Assembly (NCBI GenBank): GCA_027563935.2
Contig: CM050454.1
Span: 27,029,501-27,093,500 of the forward strand
Length of the DNA: 64,000 bases
Reading direction: 5' to 3'
From: Costus lasius
Lineage: Eukaryota > Streptophyta > Magnoliopsida > Zingiberales > Costaceae
The position numbers and the translations under genes were made by a program. The notes beneath the pieces were generated by a model. That model did no database searches. It was not told the DNA's origin and saw only the letters and a program-made list of their open reading frames with translations. Shown here piece after piece: positions 8,612 to 20,890 of the stretch; position 1 is the stretch's first letter; the number at the start of each line of letters is the position of its first letter.

Positions 8612-11600
8612 ATGAGCTTCAATGTGCGATCCCTACTGGAAAGGGAGAAGTTTGCTGGGCCAAACTTCTCAGACTGGTACGGACACCTTAAGATTGTTCT
8701 TAAGGCTGAGAGGAAACTGTATGTCCTCGAGACGGCTATACCGCCTCAACCCGCTCCAAACGCCGCAAGGGCGGTTCGGGATGCCTATGAAAAGCATGTC
8801 AATGATAGCATTGATGTCGCTTGCCTGATGCTAGCGTCTATGACGCCACCGCTGCAGCGTCAGCATGAGGATATGTCTGCTATAGAAATTATAGCAAACC
8901 TCAAGATGCTGTATGCTGCACAGGCGAGGACTGAACGCTATAATTTGACCAAACTTTTCTTTCAGAGCAAACTGGCTGAAGGGAGTCCAGTGGGAGCTCA
9001 TGTGCTCAAGATGATTGGGCACAAAGAGGCTCTAGAGAAACTGGGGCATACCATCAATCAGGAACTTGCTGTAGACATTATTCTGCAGTCTCTCCCGGCC
9101 TCTTTCGATCCGTTCATTATTAATTTTAATATGAACAAGATCGACTGTACTCCGGCAGAGTTGCTGAATATGCTCTTGACTACAGAGGAGACTCTAAAGG
9201 GAAAGCCTTCAACCTCTGTCTTGATGTTCCCTTCCAGGAACAAGAAGAAGGGGAAGAAGGGCAAAGCCCCTGTCAAGAATTACAACAAGGCTCTGAAACA
9301 GAAGGTTAAGCGGTCAAAGGAATACAGATGTTTCCACTGTGGCCAGCTGGGTCACTGGAAAAAGGACTGTAAAGCGCTCCAAGGAGAAAAGAAGGGAAGC
9401 ATCGCTTCTGGCTCAGGTATATTTATGACTGAGGTCATGATATCTTCTTCTTCTATTTCATGGGTGTTGGACACTGCATGTGGAGTTCACATTTGTTCAA
9501 ATGTACAGGAACTCAAGAGAAGAAGACAGGCGGGACAGCATGAGGTGGACCTACGAGTTGGAAACGGGGCACGGGTTGCTGCTATTACTGTAGGAGAATA
9601 TTACATCTCATTACCATCTGGTCTTGTATTAGAACTAAACAATTGTTACTTTGTACCAAGCATTACTAAAAATATTATCTCCATTCCTGCTCTTGTCAGG
9701 AAAGGTTTTTTCCTTTGAATGCAAGACTTCAAAGTGTTATCTTTCTTATGATAATATTGTTTATGCTACTGGATCAATTAACAATGGGTTATTCATGTTG
9801 GACATGGAATGTTCTATACAAAACATTGATAATAAGAAAGCCAAGTATGCTGATGACAGCACCTTGTTATGGCATAGTCGTTTAGGCCATATTAACAAGA
9901 AACGCATTAAGCGGTTGCATGATCATGGACTGCTGGGATCATTCTCCTATGAGGAGATTGATACATGCAAAGCTTGTTTATTGGGTAAAATGACGAAGGC
10001 TCCTTTTCCTAACAAAGGTCAAAGGGCTTCAGGTTTACTTGACCTTATACACAGTGATGTGTGTGGGCCATTTAGTAAACATGCCAGAGGTGGCTATTCG
10101 TACTTCATTACCTTTACTGATGATTTCAGTAGATATGGGTATGTCTATCTAATGAGACATAAAAGTGAATCTTTTGACAAGTTCAAAGAGTTCAAGAATG
10201 AAGTACAGAATCAGCTAGGCCGAAATATCAAGGCACTTCGTTCTGATCGAGGTGGAGAATACCTAAGTCGAGAATTTACTGACTATCTAAAGGAGTGTGG
10301 GATTATCTCACAGCTCACTCCGCCAGGAACACCGCAATGGAATGGTGTGTCCGAGAGGAGGAACAGAACCTTATTGGATATGGTTCATTCTATGATGAGT
10401 CAGGCTACTCTACCTTACTCCTTTTGGGGATTTGCACTGGAAACAGCTGCAAAGGTACTAAACCGAGTGCCATCCAAGGCAGTTTCAATGACTCCATATG
10501 AATTATGGTATGGGAAACAGCCGAGCTTGACATTTATAAAGATCTGGGGTTGCGAGGCTTATGTCAAAAAGCTCGCCTCTGGGAAACTAGAGAGCAGATC
10601 TGAGAAATGCATCTTTGTCGGTTACCCTAAGGAAACTAAGGGTTATTATTTCTACGATTCCAAAGAGAACAAGGTATTTGTTGCTCGGACGGCCATTTTT
10701 CTCGAGAAGGAGTTTCTTCTGCAAGAGGCCAGTGGGAGAGAAATAAAGCTGGATGAGAATCCAGAGGAAGGACAAAGTAGTCAAGCACAGTTGGATGAGT
10801 CTGAGCTAGTTGAGCAGGTTATTGAACAACCTGAGGCTCAGATATCACGGGAACCGTGAAGATCGGGAAGGATCCGTCGACAACCTGAGCGCTATGACGG
10901 AGTCTACATCATTGATAATGATGAACCCCTCACTTATGCGGATGCGGTCAGTGGACCGGATTCAGCTAGATGGCTTGAAGCTATGCGAGCCGAGATGGAC
11001 TCCATGTCAGATAACCAAGTCTGGGATTTGGTTGATCCGCCTCCGGGAGTTATCCCTATAGGCTGTAAATGGATCTTCAAGAAGAAGATTGACATGGATG
11101 GTAACGTGGTTACCTATAAAGGCAGGCTAGTTGCGAAAGGTTTCAAACAAATCTACGGGATAGATTATGATGAAACTTTCTCTCCTGTAGCCATGTTCAA
11201 GTCTATTCGGATTATTCTCGTAATAGCAGCATATTACGATTATGAGATCTGGCAGATGGATGTGAAGACCGCTTTCCTTAATGGAAAACTGGATGAGGAT
11301 GTGTATATGACACAACCTGAAGGTTTCACTAATCCATCAGATCGTCATAAAATATGCAAGTTAAAGAAGTCCATTTATGGACTTAAGCAAGCATCTAGAA
11401 GCTGGAATATTCGTTTTGATGAATCAATCTGTGAATTTGGTTTCATCAAGAATGAAGATGACCCGTGTGTATATAAGAGGTTTAGTGGGAGCGTAATTAC
11501 TTTCCTAGTCCTCTACGTTGATGATATCTTAATCATTGGAAACGATATTCCTGAACTGCATGCTGTTAAAGCATGGTTAAGAAAATGTTTCCAGATGAAA

Positions 11601-12497
11601 GATTTAGGAGAAGCAGCCTATGTATTAGGTGTGAAGATCTACAGGGATAGATCTAAGAGGCATCTCGGGCTGTGCCAAAGTACTTACATCGATAAAGTCC
11701 TAGAGAGATTTCATTTAGAGAATTCTAAAAGAGGATATCTTCCAGTCAGACATGGTCTGAATCTTTCAAAGAGTCAGTGTCCACAAACACAGACTGAGAA
11801 AGATGAAATGGACAACACGCCTTATGCTTCGGCTATTGGGTCCATTATGTATGCGATGTTGTGTACTCGCCCAGACGTCGCTTACGGGTTAAGCGTGACC
11901 AGTCGATTCCAAAGTAATCCAGGTCAGGCGCACTGGATTGCAGTCAAGAACATTTTGAAATATCTGCGGAGGACCAAAGATATGTTCTTGGTATATGGTG
12001 GTCAGGAAGAACTCAGTATAGAAGGATATACTGACGCTTCATTCCAATCGGACCAGGATGATTTCCGATCGCAATCAGGCTATGTTTTTAGCTTGAATGG
12101 AGGAGCAGTGGTGTGGAAAAGTTTCAAACAGTCTATTGTTGCTGATTCCACAACAGAAGCCGAGTATGTTGCAGCCTCGGAAGCATCTAAGGAGGCAGTG
12201 TGGATTCGTAAGTTCGTTTAGGAACTTGGTGTTGTTCCTTCGAGTGCTGATCCTTTTGTTATCTTCTGTGATAACACTGGAGCAATAGCACAAGCAAAGG
12301 AACCACGGTCGCACCAGAAGTCCAAGCACATACGGAGACGGTTTCATTTGATCCGGGAGATCATTGATCGAGGCGAGATCAAAGTCTGCAAGGTTCATAC
12401 AGATGATAATCTGGCTGACCCGCTTACCAAGCCTCTGGCGCAGCAGAAGCATAAGAAGCACTGTAATAATATGGGTTTGAGATTTCTCAACCATTAG
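8612..12497 (+). pseudogene. gag-pol: Copia gag-pol polyprotein, element I (one frameshift, two stops)
   Basis: A single frame encodes gag, protease, integrase, reverse transcriptase and RNase H. The start ATG at 8612 matches the start used in element IV. Gag ends in a zinc knuckle, CFHCGQLGHWKKDC, followed by the protease DTACG motif. A one-base T insertion in the run near 9706-9713 shifts the frame just after the protease. The integrase core, with the D-D35-E pattern, follows. A CGA-to-TGA stop lies at 10857-10859, between integrase and RT. The RT has YVDD. A CAG-to-TAG stop at 12219-12221 cuts RNase H. The frame ends FLNH-stop at 12497. Corrected length is about 1,295 codons, normal for this family. 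Confidence 0.92.
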
Positions 12498-12506
12498 ATT
12501 AAGTGC

Positions 12507-12517
12507 AAGTGGGAGAT
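12507..12517 (+). promoter_or_regulatory. Polypurine tract, element I
   Basis: AAGTGGGAGAT directly before the 3' LTR start; identical in outer-A, II, III (minus) and IV. It primes plus-strand DNA synthesis. Confidence 0.85.
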
Positions 12518-14239
12518 TGTTGGGGTATGCCCTTAAGGCTAATGTTTGAGGCCTTGGGATTCTTTCAGTATCATGTATAAACTCTTATGTTTATAAAGGC
12601 AATGGTTGTTATTCAGTTTGTTACATTGTCTGCTGCAATAAGTGTGCTTCTGAATAATGTCTCAATGCTGTTCAGCTAGGCTGACATGCAATGAAGTCCT
12701 TAGTTGAGATATCTTGGTGAACATGAGACAGCCTTGATATGATTGAGACTAATATGTGTTCTAATCTTATAGGATGCTTCGAGCATGGAATAAGATGTAG
12801 ACTCATGGGTACATTGGATGTACTGGACAGACCCTACTAGGATATTCAATTGCTTGTCACAATGTGAATAATCCTTGATTGCATCAAGTGGCACATGTCC
12901 TCTGACTTGAGATCACTTGTGTTTCTAAATGATGATTGTCATTGTTATGAGGTAGTTCAATATCATTTGAAACATAATGGTTATAGACTATCTTGGATAA
13001 TGATCATGAGTCAGGTTAGGACACTAGTGATAGATATAGGATTGTCGTCTCCTTGATTGGAGTGTGATGTTTTAAAGGGGGCCCCCCTGAATGAGATGAT
13101 TGAGAAAGTGTATGGCCATTCCCAGGTGACTATGTTCATCTGATCTAATCATGCTCATCATATTGGAGCTACAGGCTTGACACGCTTGTCCAATAAGAAC
13201 ATCCAGTGGCAAAGGAAACAAGTATGCCTTGTGAAATACATTCACACTTGTGCTGTGGTTTGGGTGTAGTCTTGGAAGACTCTTTCCTTTATATCGGGAG
13301 ACAGTGATGTGTTGCTAGATAGCCCTCACTGATCGTGATAACGTAAGTTATCGTTACCGACAATTAAAGGAAACCCTCAGGGTCGCACAATTTGATGATA
13401 TGGCTTACTTAAGTCAGATCGTGTGGACTGAATTGTTTTGGTTCAGTTTAAAGGGATTTAAACTCTGATTGTAAGTGAGATCTGGTCTGATCATGTTTGA
13501 TTGATTAGGGCTTGAGATCGGTAAGCTTCGATCGAGAGAGTTGATGCTAGATCGATGAGATCAAGGGCATCAAGAGATGAACGGTTAGATCATGAACCTT
13601 AGGGTTTTAGGTGATCTGGACCAAGGCTTGGTTTGATTTGGTCTTTGAACCAAATTGGGTTGAACCGAATGGCTTGAACCAGTTCACATAGGTGAACGCA
13701 TGGTTCAAAGGCTTGATGGCGCTTTGGGCGGTTTGCCTTGAATGAGCGCATGGTTCATGAATGCATGAACGCATGAAGTGAAGTTTTTACTATTTTTGGA
13801 AGAGGCGTTTTCCAAAATAGTGAACTCACCTCACGTTCGAGAGCACTCATCCGATTCTCGCCCCTTTTGCCTCTTCCTCTCAACGTCTTCGCGTGTGGAG
13901 AAAGGGTGGACGACAAGGAGAGACTCGGCCAAGCTAGAGACATCATCTCTTCTCCCTCAAGCGATCAGGATTCTTGGAGCCTTGCTAGCACAAGGAGCAA
14001 CAAGGAGTAGGCTAAGTCTCATCTCGTGTGCGCACACTTTGGAGGAGAACCTCATCGTCCTCTTGCTTCCAAATCTCCATCCAAGCGATGGCCATGGTAT
14101 GAATCTCTTCCAATCTATGCAAGTTTATATAAGTTGATCAATGAAACATACATGCGATCATTGAAACCCAAGCTTCCGCAATGAAAAATTTTACACATGC
14201 GCCTATTAGGGTTCCGCTCCCCCTTGAAGGAGACTTTCA
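12518..14239 (+). repeat. 3' LTR of element I
   Basis: 1,722 bases, the partner of 5089-6810. It ends ...GGAGACTTTCA and is followed at once by GAAGG and the zinc-knuckle part of the outer gag. Confidence 0.93.
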
Positions 14240-14244
14240 GAAGG
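14240..14244 (+). repeat. Target-site duplication GAAGG, right copy (element I)
   Basis: Exact repeat of 5084-5088, directly after the 3' LTR. Confidence 0.93.
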
Positions 14245-17200
14245 AATACAGATGTTTCCATTGTGGCCAGCTGGGTCACTGGAAAAAGGACTGTAAAGCG
14301 CTCCAAGGAGATAAGAAGGGAAGCAACTCTTTCGCTTCTGGCTCAGGTATTTTCGTTACTGAAGTCATGGTTTCTTCTTCTATTTCATGGGTGTTAGACA
14401 CTGCATGTGGAGTTCACATTTGTTCAAATGTACAGGAACTCAAGAGAAGAAGACAGGTGGGACAGCATGAGGTGGACCTACGAGTAGGAAACGGGGCACG
14501 GGTTGCTGCTGTTGCTGTAGGAGTTTATCACATCTCTTTACCATCTGGTCTTGTATTAGAACTGGACAATTGTTATTTTGTACCAAGCATAACTAAGAAT
14601 ATTATCCTATTCCTGCTCTTGTCAGGAAAGGGTTTTCCTTTGAATGCAAGATTTCAAAGTGTTACATTTCTTTTGATAATATTGTTTATGCTACTGGGTC
14701 AATTAACAATGGGTTATTCATGTTGGACATGGAATGTTCAATACAACAGATTGATATTAAGAAAGCCAAGTATGCTGATGACAGCACCTTGCTATGGCAT
14801 AGTTGTTTAGGCCATATTAACAAGAAGCGCATTAAGCGGTTGCATGATCATGGACTGCTGGGATCATTCTCCTATGAGGAGCTTGATACATGCAAAGCTT
14901 GTTTAATGGGTAAAATGACGAAGTCTCCTTTTTCCAACAAAGGTCAAAGGGCTTCAGGTTTACTTGACCTCATTCACAGTGATGTGTGTGGGCCATTTAG
15001 TAAACATGCCAGAGGTGGCTATTCATACTTCATTACCTTTACTGATGATTTCAGTAGGTATGGTTATGTCTATCTAATGAGACATAAGAGTGAATCTTTT
15101 GATAAGTTCAAAGAGTTCAAAAATGAAGTACAAAATCAGCTAGGCCGAAATATCAAGGCACTTCGCTCAGATCGAGGTGGAGAATACTTGAGTCATGAGT
15201 TTACTGACTATCTGAAGGAGTGTGGGATTATCTCACAGCTCACTCCGCTAGGAACACCGCAATGGAATGGTGTGTCTGAGAGGAGAAATAGAACCTTACT
15301 GGATATGGTTCGTTCTATAATGAGTCAGGCTACTCTACCTTACTCCTTTTGGGGATTTGCACTGGAAACAGCTGCAAAGGTACTAAACCGAGTGCCATCC
15401 AAGGCCGTTTCAAAGACTCCATATGAGTTATGGTATGGGAAACAGCCGAGCTTGACATTTATTAAGATCTGGGGTTGCGAGGCTTATGTCAAAAAGCTCG
15501 CCTCTGGGAAACTAGAGAGCAGATCTGAGAAATGTATCTTTGTCGGTTACCCTAAGGAAACTAAGGGTTATTATTTCTACGATCCCAAAGAGAACAAAGT
15601 ATTTGTTGCTCGGACGGCTATATTTCTTGAGAAGGAATTTCTTCTGCAAGAAGCCAGTGGGAGAGAAATAAAGCTGGATGAGAATCCAGAAGAAGGACAA
15701 AGTAGTCAAGCACAGTTGGATGAGCCTGAGCCAGTAGATCAGGTTACTGAACAACCTGAGGCTCAGATATCACGGGAACTGCGAAGATCGGGAAGGATCC
15801 GTCGACAGCCTGAGCGCTATGACGGAGTCTACATCATTGATGATGAACCCCTCACTTATGCGGATGCGGTCAGTGGACCGGAATCAGTGACATGGACTCC
15901 ATGTCAGATAACCAAGTATGGGATTTGGTTGATCCGCCTCCGGGAGTAATCCCTATAGGCTGTAAGTGGATCTTCAAGAAGAAGATTGACATGGATGGTA
16001 ACGTGGTTACCTATAAAGGCAGGCTAGTTGCGAAAGGTTTCAAACAAATCTACGGGATAGATTATGATGAAACTTTCTCTCCTGTAGCCATGTTCAAGTC
16101 TATTCGGATTATTCTCGCGATAGCGGCATATTATGATTATGAGATTTGGCAGATGGATGTGAAGACTGCTTTCCTTAATGGAAAATTAGAAGAGGATGTG
16201 TATATGACACAACCTGAAGGTTTCACTAATCCATCGGATCGTCATAAAATATGCAAATTAAAGAAGTCCATTTATGGACTTAAACAAGCATCAAGAAGCT
16301 GGAATATTCATTTTGATGAATCAATCTGTGAATTTGGTTTCATCAAGAATGAAGATGATCCGTGTGTATATAAGAGGTTTAGTGGGAGCGTGATTACTTT
16401 CCTAGTCCTCTACGTCGATGATATCTTAATCATTGGAAACGATATTCCTGAACTACATGCGGTTAAGGCATGGTTAAGAAAATGTTTCCAGATGAAAGAT
16501 TTAGGAGAAGCAGCCTATGTATTAGGTGTGAAGATCTACAGAGATAGATCTAAGAGGCTTCTCGGGCTGTGCCAGAGTACTTACATCGATAAAGTCCTGG
16601 AGAGATTCCATTTAGAAAATTCTAAAAGAGGATATCTTCCAGTCAGACATGGTCTGAATCTTTCAAAGAGTCAGTGTCCACAAACACAGACTAAGAAAGA
16701 TGAAATGGACAATACGCCTTATGCTTCGGCTATTGGGTCCATTATGTATGCGATGTTATGTACTCGCCCAGACGTCGCTTACGGGTTAAGCGTGACCAGT
16801 CGATTCCAAAGTAATCCAGGGAAGGCACACTGGATTGCTGTCAAGAACATTTTGAAATATCTTCGGAGGACCAAAGATATGTTCTTGATATATGGAGGTC
16901 AGGAAGAACTCAGTATTGAAGGATATACTGACGCTTCATTCCAATCTGACCAGGATGATTTCCGATCGCAATCAGGCTATGTTTTTAGCTTGAATGGAGG
17001 TGCGGTGGTGTGGAAAAGTTTCAAACAATCTATTGTTGCTGATTCCACAACAGAAGCCGAGTATGTTGCAGCCTCGGAAGCATCCAAGGAGGCAGTGTGG
17101 ATTCGTAAGTTCGATCAGGAACTTGGTGTTGTTCCTTCGAGTGCAGATCCTTTGGTTATCTTCTTTGATAACACTGGAGCAATAGCACAAGCAAAGGAAC

Positions 17201-17394
17201 CACAGTCGCACCAGAAGTCCAAGCACATACAGAGACGGTTTCACTTGATCCGGGAGATCATTGATCGAGGCGAGATCAAAATCTGCAAGGTTCATACAGA
17301 TGACAATCTGGCAGACCCGCTTACAAAGCCTCTGGCGCAGCAGAAGCATGAAAAGCACTGTAATAATATGGGTTTGAGATTTCTCAACCATTAG
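14240..17394 (+). pseudogene. gag-pol: Copia gag C-terminus and pol of outer-A (continues 4389-5088)
   Basis: It resumes at the codon where the 4389-5088 gag breaks off, with zinc knuckle CFHCGQLGHWKKDC, then protease DTACG. A one-base deletion near 14607 (ATCCTATT against ATCTCTATT in sisters) shifts the frame. Pre-integrase and integrase follow in a frame open to about 15885. There, a net 25-base deletion between short GAGATGG-like repeats removes the link before RT and shifts the frame again. From 15892 the RT (MDVKTAFLNG, YVDD) and RNase H are open for 500 codons to FLNH-stop. The next bases are the polypurine tract and an LTR at 17415. Confidence 0.9.
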
Positions 17395-17414
17395 ATTAAG
17401 TGCAAGTGGGAGAT

Positions 17415-19067
17415 TGTTGGGGTATGCCCTTAAGGCTAATGTTTGAGGCCTTGGGATTGTATCAGTATCATGTATAAACTCTATGTTTATAAAGGCAATG
17501 GTTATTATTCAGGTTGTTACATCATCTGCTGCAATATGTATACTTCTGAATAATGTCTCAATGCTGTTCAGCTTGGCTGACATGCAGTTAAGTCCTTAGT
17601 CGAGATATCTTGGTGAACATGAGACAGCCTAGATATGATTGAGACTAATATGTGTTCTAATCTTATAGGATGCTTCGAGCATGGAATAAGATGTAGACTC
17701 ATGGGTACATTGGATGTACTGGACAGACCCTACTAGGATATTCAATTGCTTGTCACAATGTGAATAATCCTTGTATGCGAACAAGTGGCATATTTCCTCT
17801 GACTTGAGATCACTTGTGTTTCTAAATGATGATTGTCATTGTTTTGAGGTAGTTCGATATCATTTGAAACATAATGGTTATAGACTATCTTGGATAATGA
17901 TCATGAGTCAGGTTAGGACACTAGTGATAGATAAAGGATTGCCGTCTCCTAGTTTGGAGTGTGATGTTCTAAAGGGGCCCCCTGGATGAGATGATTGAGA
18001 AAGTGTATGGCCATACCCAGATGACTATGTTCATCTGATCTAATCATTCTCATCATATTGGAATTACAGGCTTGACACGCTTGTCCAATAAGAACATCCA
18101 GTGGCAAAGGAAACATGTATGCCTAGTGAAGTGGATTCACACTTGTGCTGTGGTTTGGGTGTAGTCTTGGAAGACTCTTTCCTTTATATTGGGAGACAGT
18201 GATGTGTTGCTAGATACCCCTCGCTGATCGTGATAACGTAAGTTATCGTTACCGACATTTAAAGGAAACCCTTAGGGTCGCACAATTTGATGATATGGCT
18301 TACTTAAGTCAGATCGTGTGGACTGAATTATTTTGGTTCAGTTTAAAGGAGTTTAAACTCTGATTGTAACTGAGATCTGGTCTGATCATGTTTTATTGAT
18401 TAGGGCTTGAGATCGGTAAGCTTCGATCGAGAGTATTGATGCTAGATCTGTGAGATCAAGAGCATCAAGAGATGAACGGTTAGATCTGGAGCCTTAGGGT
18501 TTAATTATGATCTAGACCAAAGGCTTGGCTTAATTGGTCTTTGAACCAAACCAAAAGGAGCCCGTTCACATGAGTGAACGCATGGTTCAAAGTGAGGATG
18601 CGTTTTGGTTGGTTCGTGAACGCATGAGTGGATGCGTTATGCGTTTGCTATTTTTGGAAGTTCCAAAAATGAATGCACGCCTCCACGTTCCAAAACGCTC
18701 GCCCCTCTTTTGGTCTTGCACTTGTGTGGCTCGTCTACGCGAGGGGTAGAGAAGCATTCGGCCAAAGGAGAGAACTACTCTCGCATCTCATCTTCCTTCA
18801 CACGACAAGGATACTTGGAGCCTTGCTAGCACAAGAAGCAACAAGGAGTAGGCGATCACATCTTGTGTGCGGTGCCTTTGGAGAAGAAGCGTTTGCATCT
18901 TTCTCTTCCAAATCGCCATCCAAGCGAAATGGCTATGGTATGAATCCAAACTATATGAAGTTGATCATATATTCTTACAAAAGATGTTTAGAAGCCCTTG
19001 CTTCCGCTATGAAAGTTTTATATGCGCCTCCTACTAGGGTTTCGCCCCCTTTATCTGGGGACTTTCA
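17415..19067 (+). repeat. LTR shared by outer-A (3') and element II (5')
   Basis: TGTTGGGGTATGCC... to ...GGGGACTTTCA. It has outer-A PPT on its left and a PBS on its right, so it has the context of both a 3' and a 5' LTR. Perfect hairpin ATTTTTGGAA-G-TTCCAAAAAT at 18650-18670. Confidence 0.9.
18650..18670 (+). promoter_or_regulatory. Perfect inverted repeat at the presumed U3/R boundary
   Basis: Ten-base arms around one G. It sits where element I has a longer-loop version (6361-6391). A repeat of it lies in the 3' LTR near 26029-26049. Confidence 0.4.
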
Positions 19068-19069
19068 AT

Positions 19070-19081
19070 TGGTATCAGAGG
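19070..19081 (+). promoter_or_regulatory. Primer-binding site, element II
   Basis: TGGTATCAGAGG, two bases after the LTR; last base differs from the standard site. Confidence 0.88.
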
Positions 19082-20890
19082 AGGTTGTTTGTATGTTAAT
19101 ATGATTGCTTCATGTTAATGTGTGATCCTTGTTTGCGTAGATCTAATTTATATCACATGCGAAACTACATGCTAGGTTTTAGATGTTGGCGCATGTGTGA
19201 TATTCATGTTTATGCATGATTATGTTGGCGCTTGTTAAAGCTTTTGTTTTGTCAAAACTTGTATCTTGCGCGCCCCACATTAGAACTAAGCAGCGCCTAC
19301 TATAAACCCTTAGACGGGTTGATAGGGTTGAAGTCATCATCTAGTTTAGATCCAAACAGTCTGATCAGACCATCTGACAGCCTAGATGGGTCGACCAGAT
19401 GGCACCTGTGCGCAAGCACGAGGTGGCTATAGGTCGACTGCATACAGGCGTGTAGCGATGTCTGGTTGAGACAACCAGTGAACGCGCATGAGTTGGGCCC
19501 GGGGTCACACCCGCTTGCCTGAACTCATGAGGGTCGTTCAGCCCATCTGCATGCATTGTTGGCCACTGGGTCAACTCAAGTCAGTTAGGACTTGGTGCAT
19601 GCAAGGGCAGTGGATCTGACTAGACATGATGAGTGGATCCCTATTAATGGACCGTTGTAAGGTAGTAGGGCAAATAAGAAAAATAAAATTGATTCCAATG
19701 GGATTTCGAAAAATTTTATTTTCTTGTAATGGATCACATGTTGATTGCATACCATGATGAGTGTCTATTTCATCTTATGTGGGTTGCCCTTTTAATGTGT
19801 GCTGTGCTGGGGCCTGCGAGCCTGGATTAAATTTGTAAATTATTATAATTATGATCTGCGCATCACATTTTAATTAATTTATTGTGTAATTGACCTGCGT
19901 GTCAATCTTGTCTAGATAGATTAAATTATATTTTAAGCAGATAAGAGTACAGAGCACACTTGGCAGAGGCGCATGCAGTAGTGGCTTGACCAGGTGGGAG
20001 GTCCAGGGTTCGACTCTGGGACAGGCGCATTTACCTGGTGGGCGCACCTGAGCTGCAGTGGGCGCTTGGGCCCTGTGTTGGGCCAGATGAGATGCAAAAG
20101 ACCCAAGAAGAGTTGAAGTGAAGACTTAAGTTAATTAAGGTCTTACCTAGGCTTATTGGGCGTTTACCACATAAGATCAGCATGCTTTCTACTTAGTGTT
20201 TATATAATTAGAACTGCATGATTTAATCTTCTGCTATCGCCATAGGTTATGTATGATAGTTAAGAAGATAAAAGACCGTTAAAATCCAACATTAAAATAT
20301 CAAGCACGTAAGCCTTCTGGCGTGAAACCTCACTGTTCTGACTATCGTTGGGGCCGTGTTATACCCACTTAGTGGGCACGCCCATCTATCTTCAGACGGT
20401 GTGTGATTACACCTGCGTGTTACAGAGAAGGGATTTATCGCTTCTCGTTGCTCAGCATAGCACGTGGTGGTCCAGGGAGTAGGTCAGGTCAGCTTGACCA
20501 TGTAGGCTACATACTAAGCATATGTGAGCTATATGGAGGCAGCCATCTGTGGGATCAGAGACTGTGTTGTACCAACTCAGTTGGCACAGTCTGCTGGATT
20601 GCCCAGATGAAGGGGAATCGCACGGGTTGGCGATTGGCAGGCATTGCCTACCAGAAATTAGTGCTTGTACTCTCTGTGCATCTTATCTCGCCTGAGCGGG
20701 ACGCGGAGACCAAGTATGAAATCTGGATCATCTCACTAAAAGAGCGTTACTCTTTCGGACTGTTTAATGGATTTTTCAGTCAGATAAAATAGTGAGAAAA
20801 GAATCTTTCTTAAGTCCTGGATTGATTCTAAACATTGATACTGACCTTGCTGTTCTTGCATTGTTGTAGATTACTGCAGCAACGAACACC
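19082..20890 (+). other. 5' leader of element II, with tRNA-like box pair
   Basis: Colinear with the leader of element I. The A-box-like TGGCAGAGGCG is at 19961-19971 and the B-box-like GGTTCGACTCT at 20007-20017. No conserved frame. Confidence 0.75.

Larger units (their letters stand above)
5089..14239 (+). mobile_element. Element I: complete family-A Angela copia element, 9,151 bp
   Basis: All parts are in order: LTR 5089-6810, PBS 6813-6824, leader to 8611, gag-pol 8612-12497, polypurine tract 12507-12517, LTR 12518-14239. Both LTRs are 1,722 bases and differ at about 20 positions by eye, roughly 1.2%. It is flanked by GAAGG on both sides and sits within the gag of another member of its own family. 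The coding frame has one frameshift and two stops, so it is non-autonomous today. The Angela assignment rests on gag and pol similarity to BARE-1-type elements (MDVKTAFLNG, FLVLYVDDILIIGND, YASAIGSIMYAM) and on the TGTTGG...TATGCCC LTR start. Confidence 0.93.

Noticed and set aside
14181..14810. A 209-codon gene starting at 14181
   Set aside because: Its first codons are LTR sequence of element I; the coding part is the outer-A gag-pol fragment starting at 14240.
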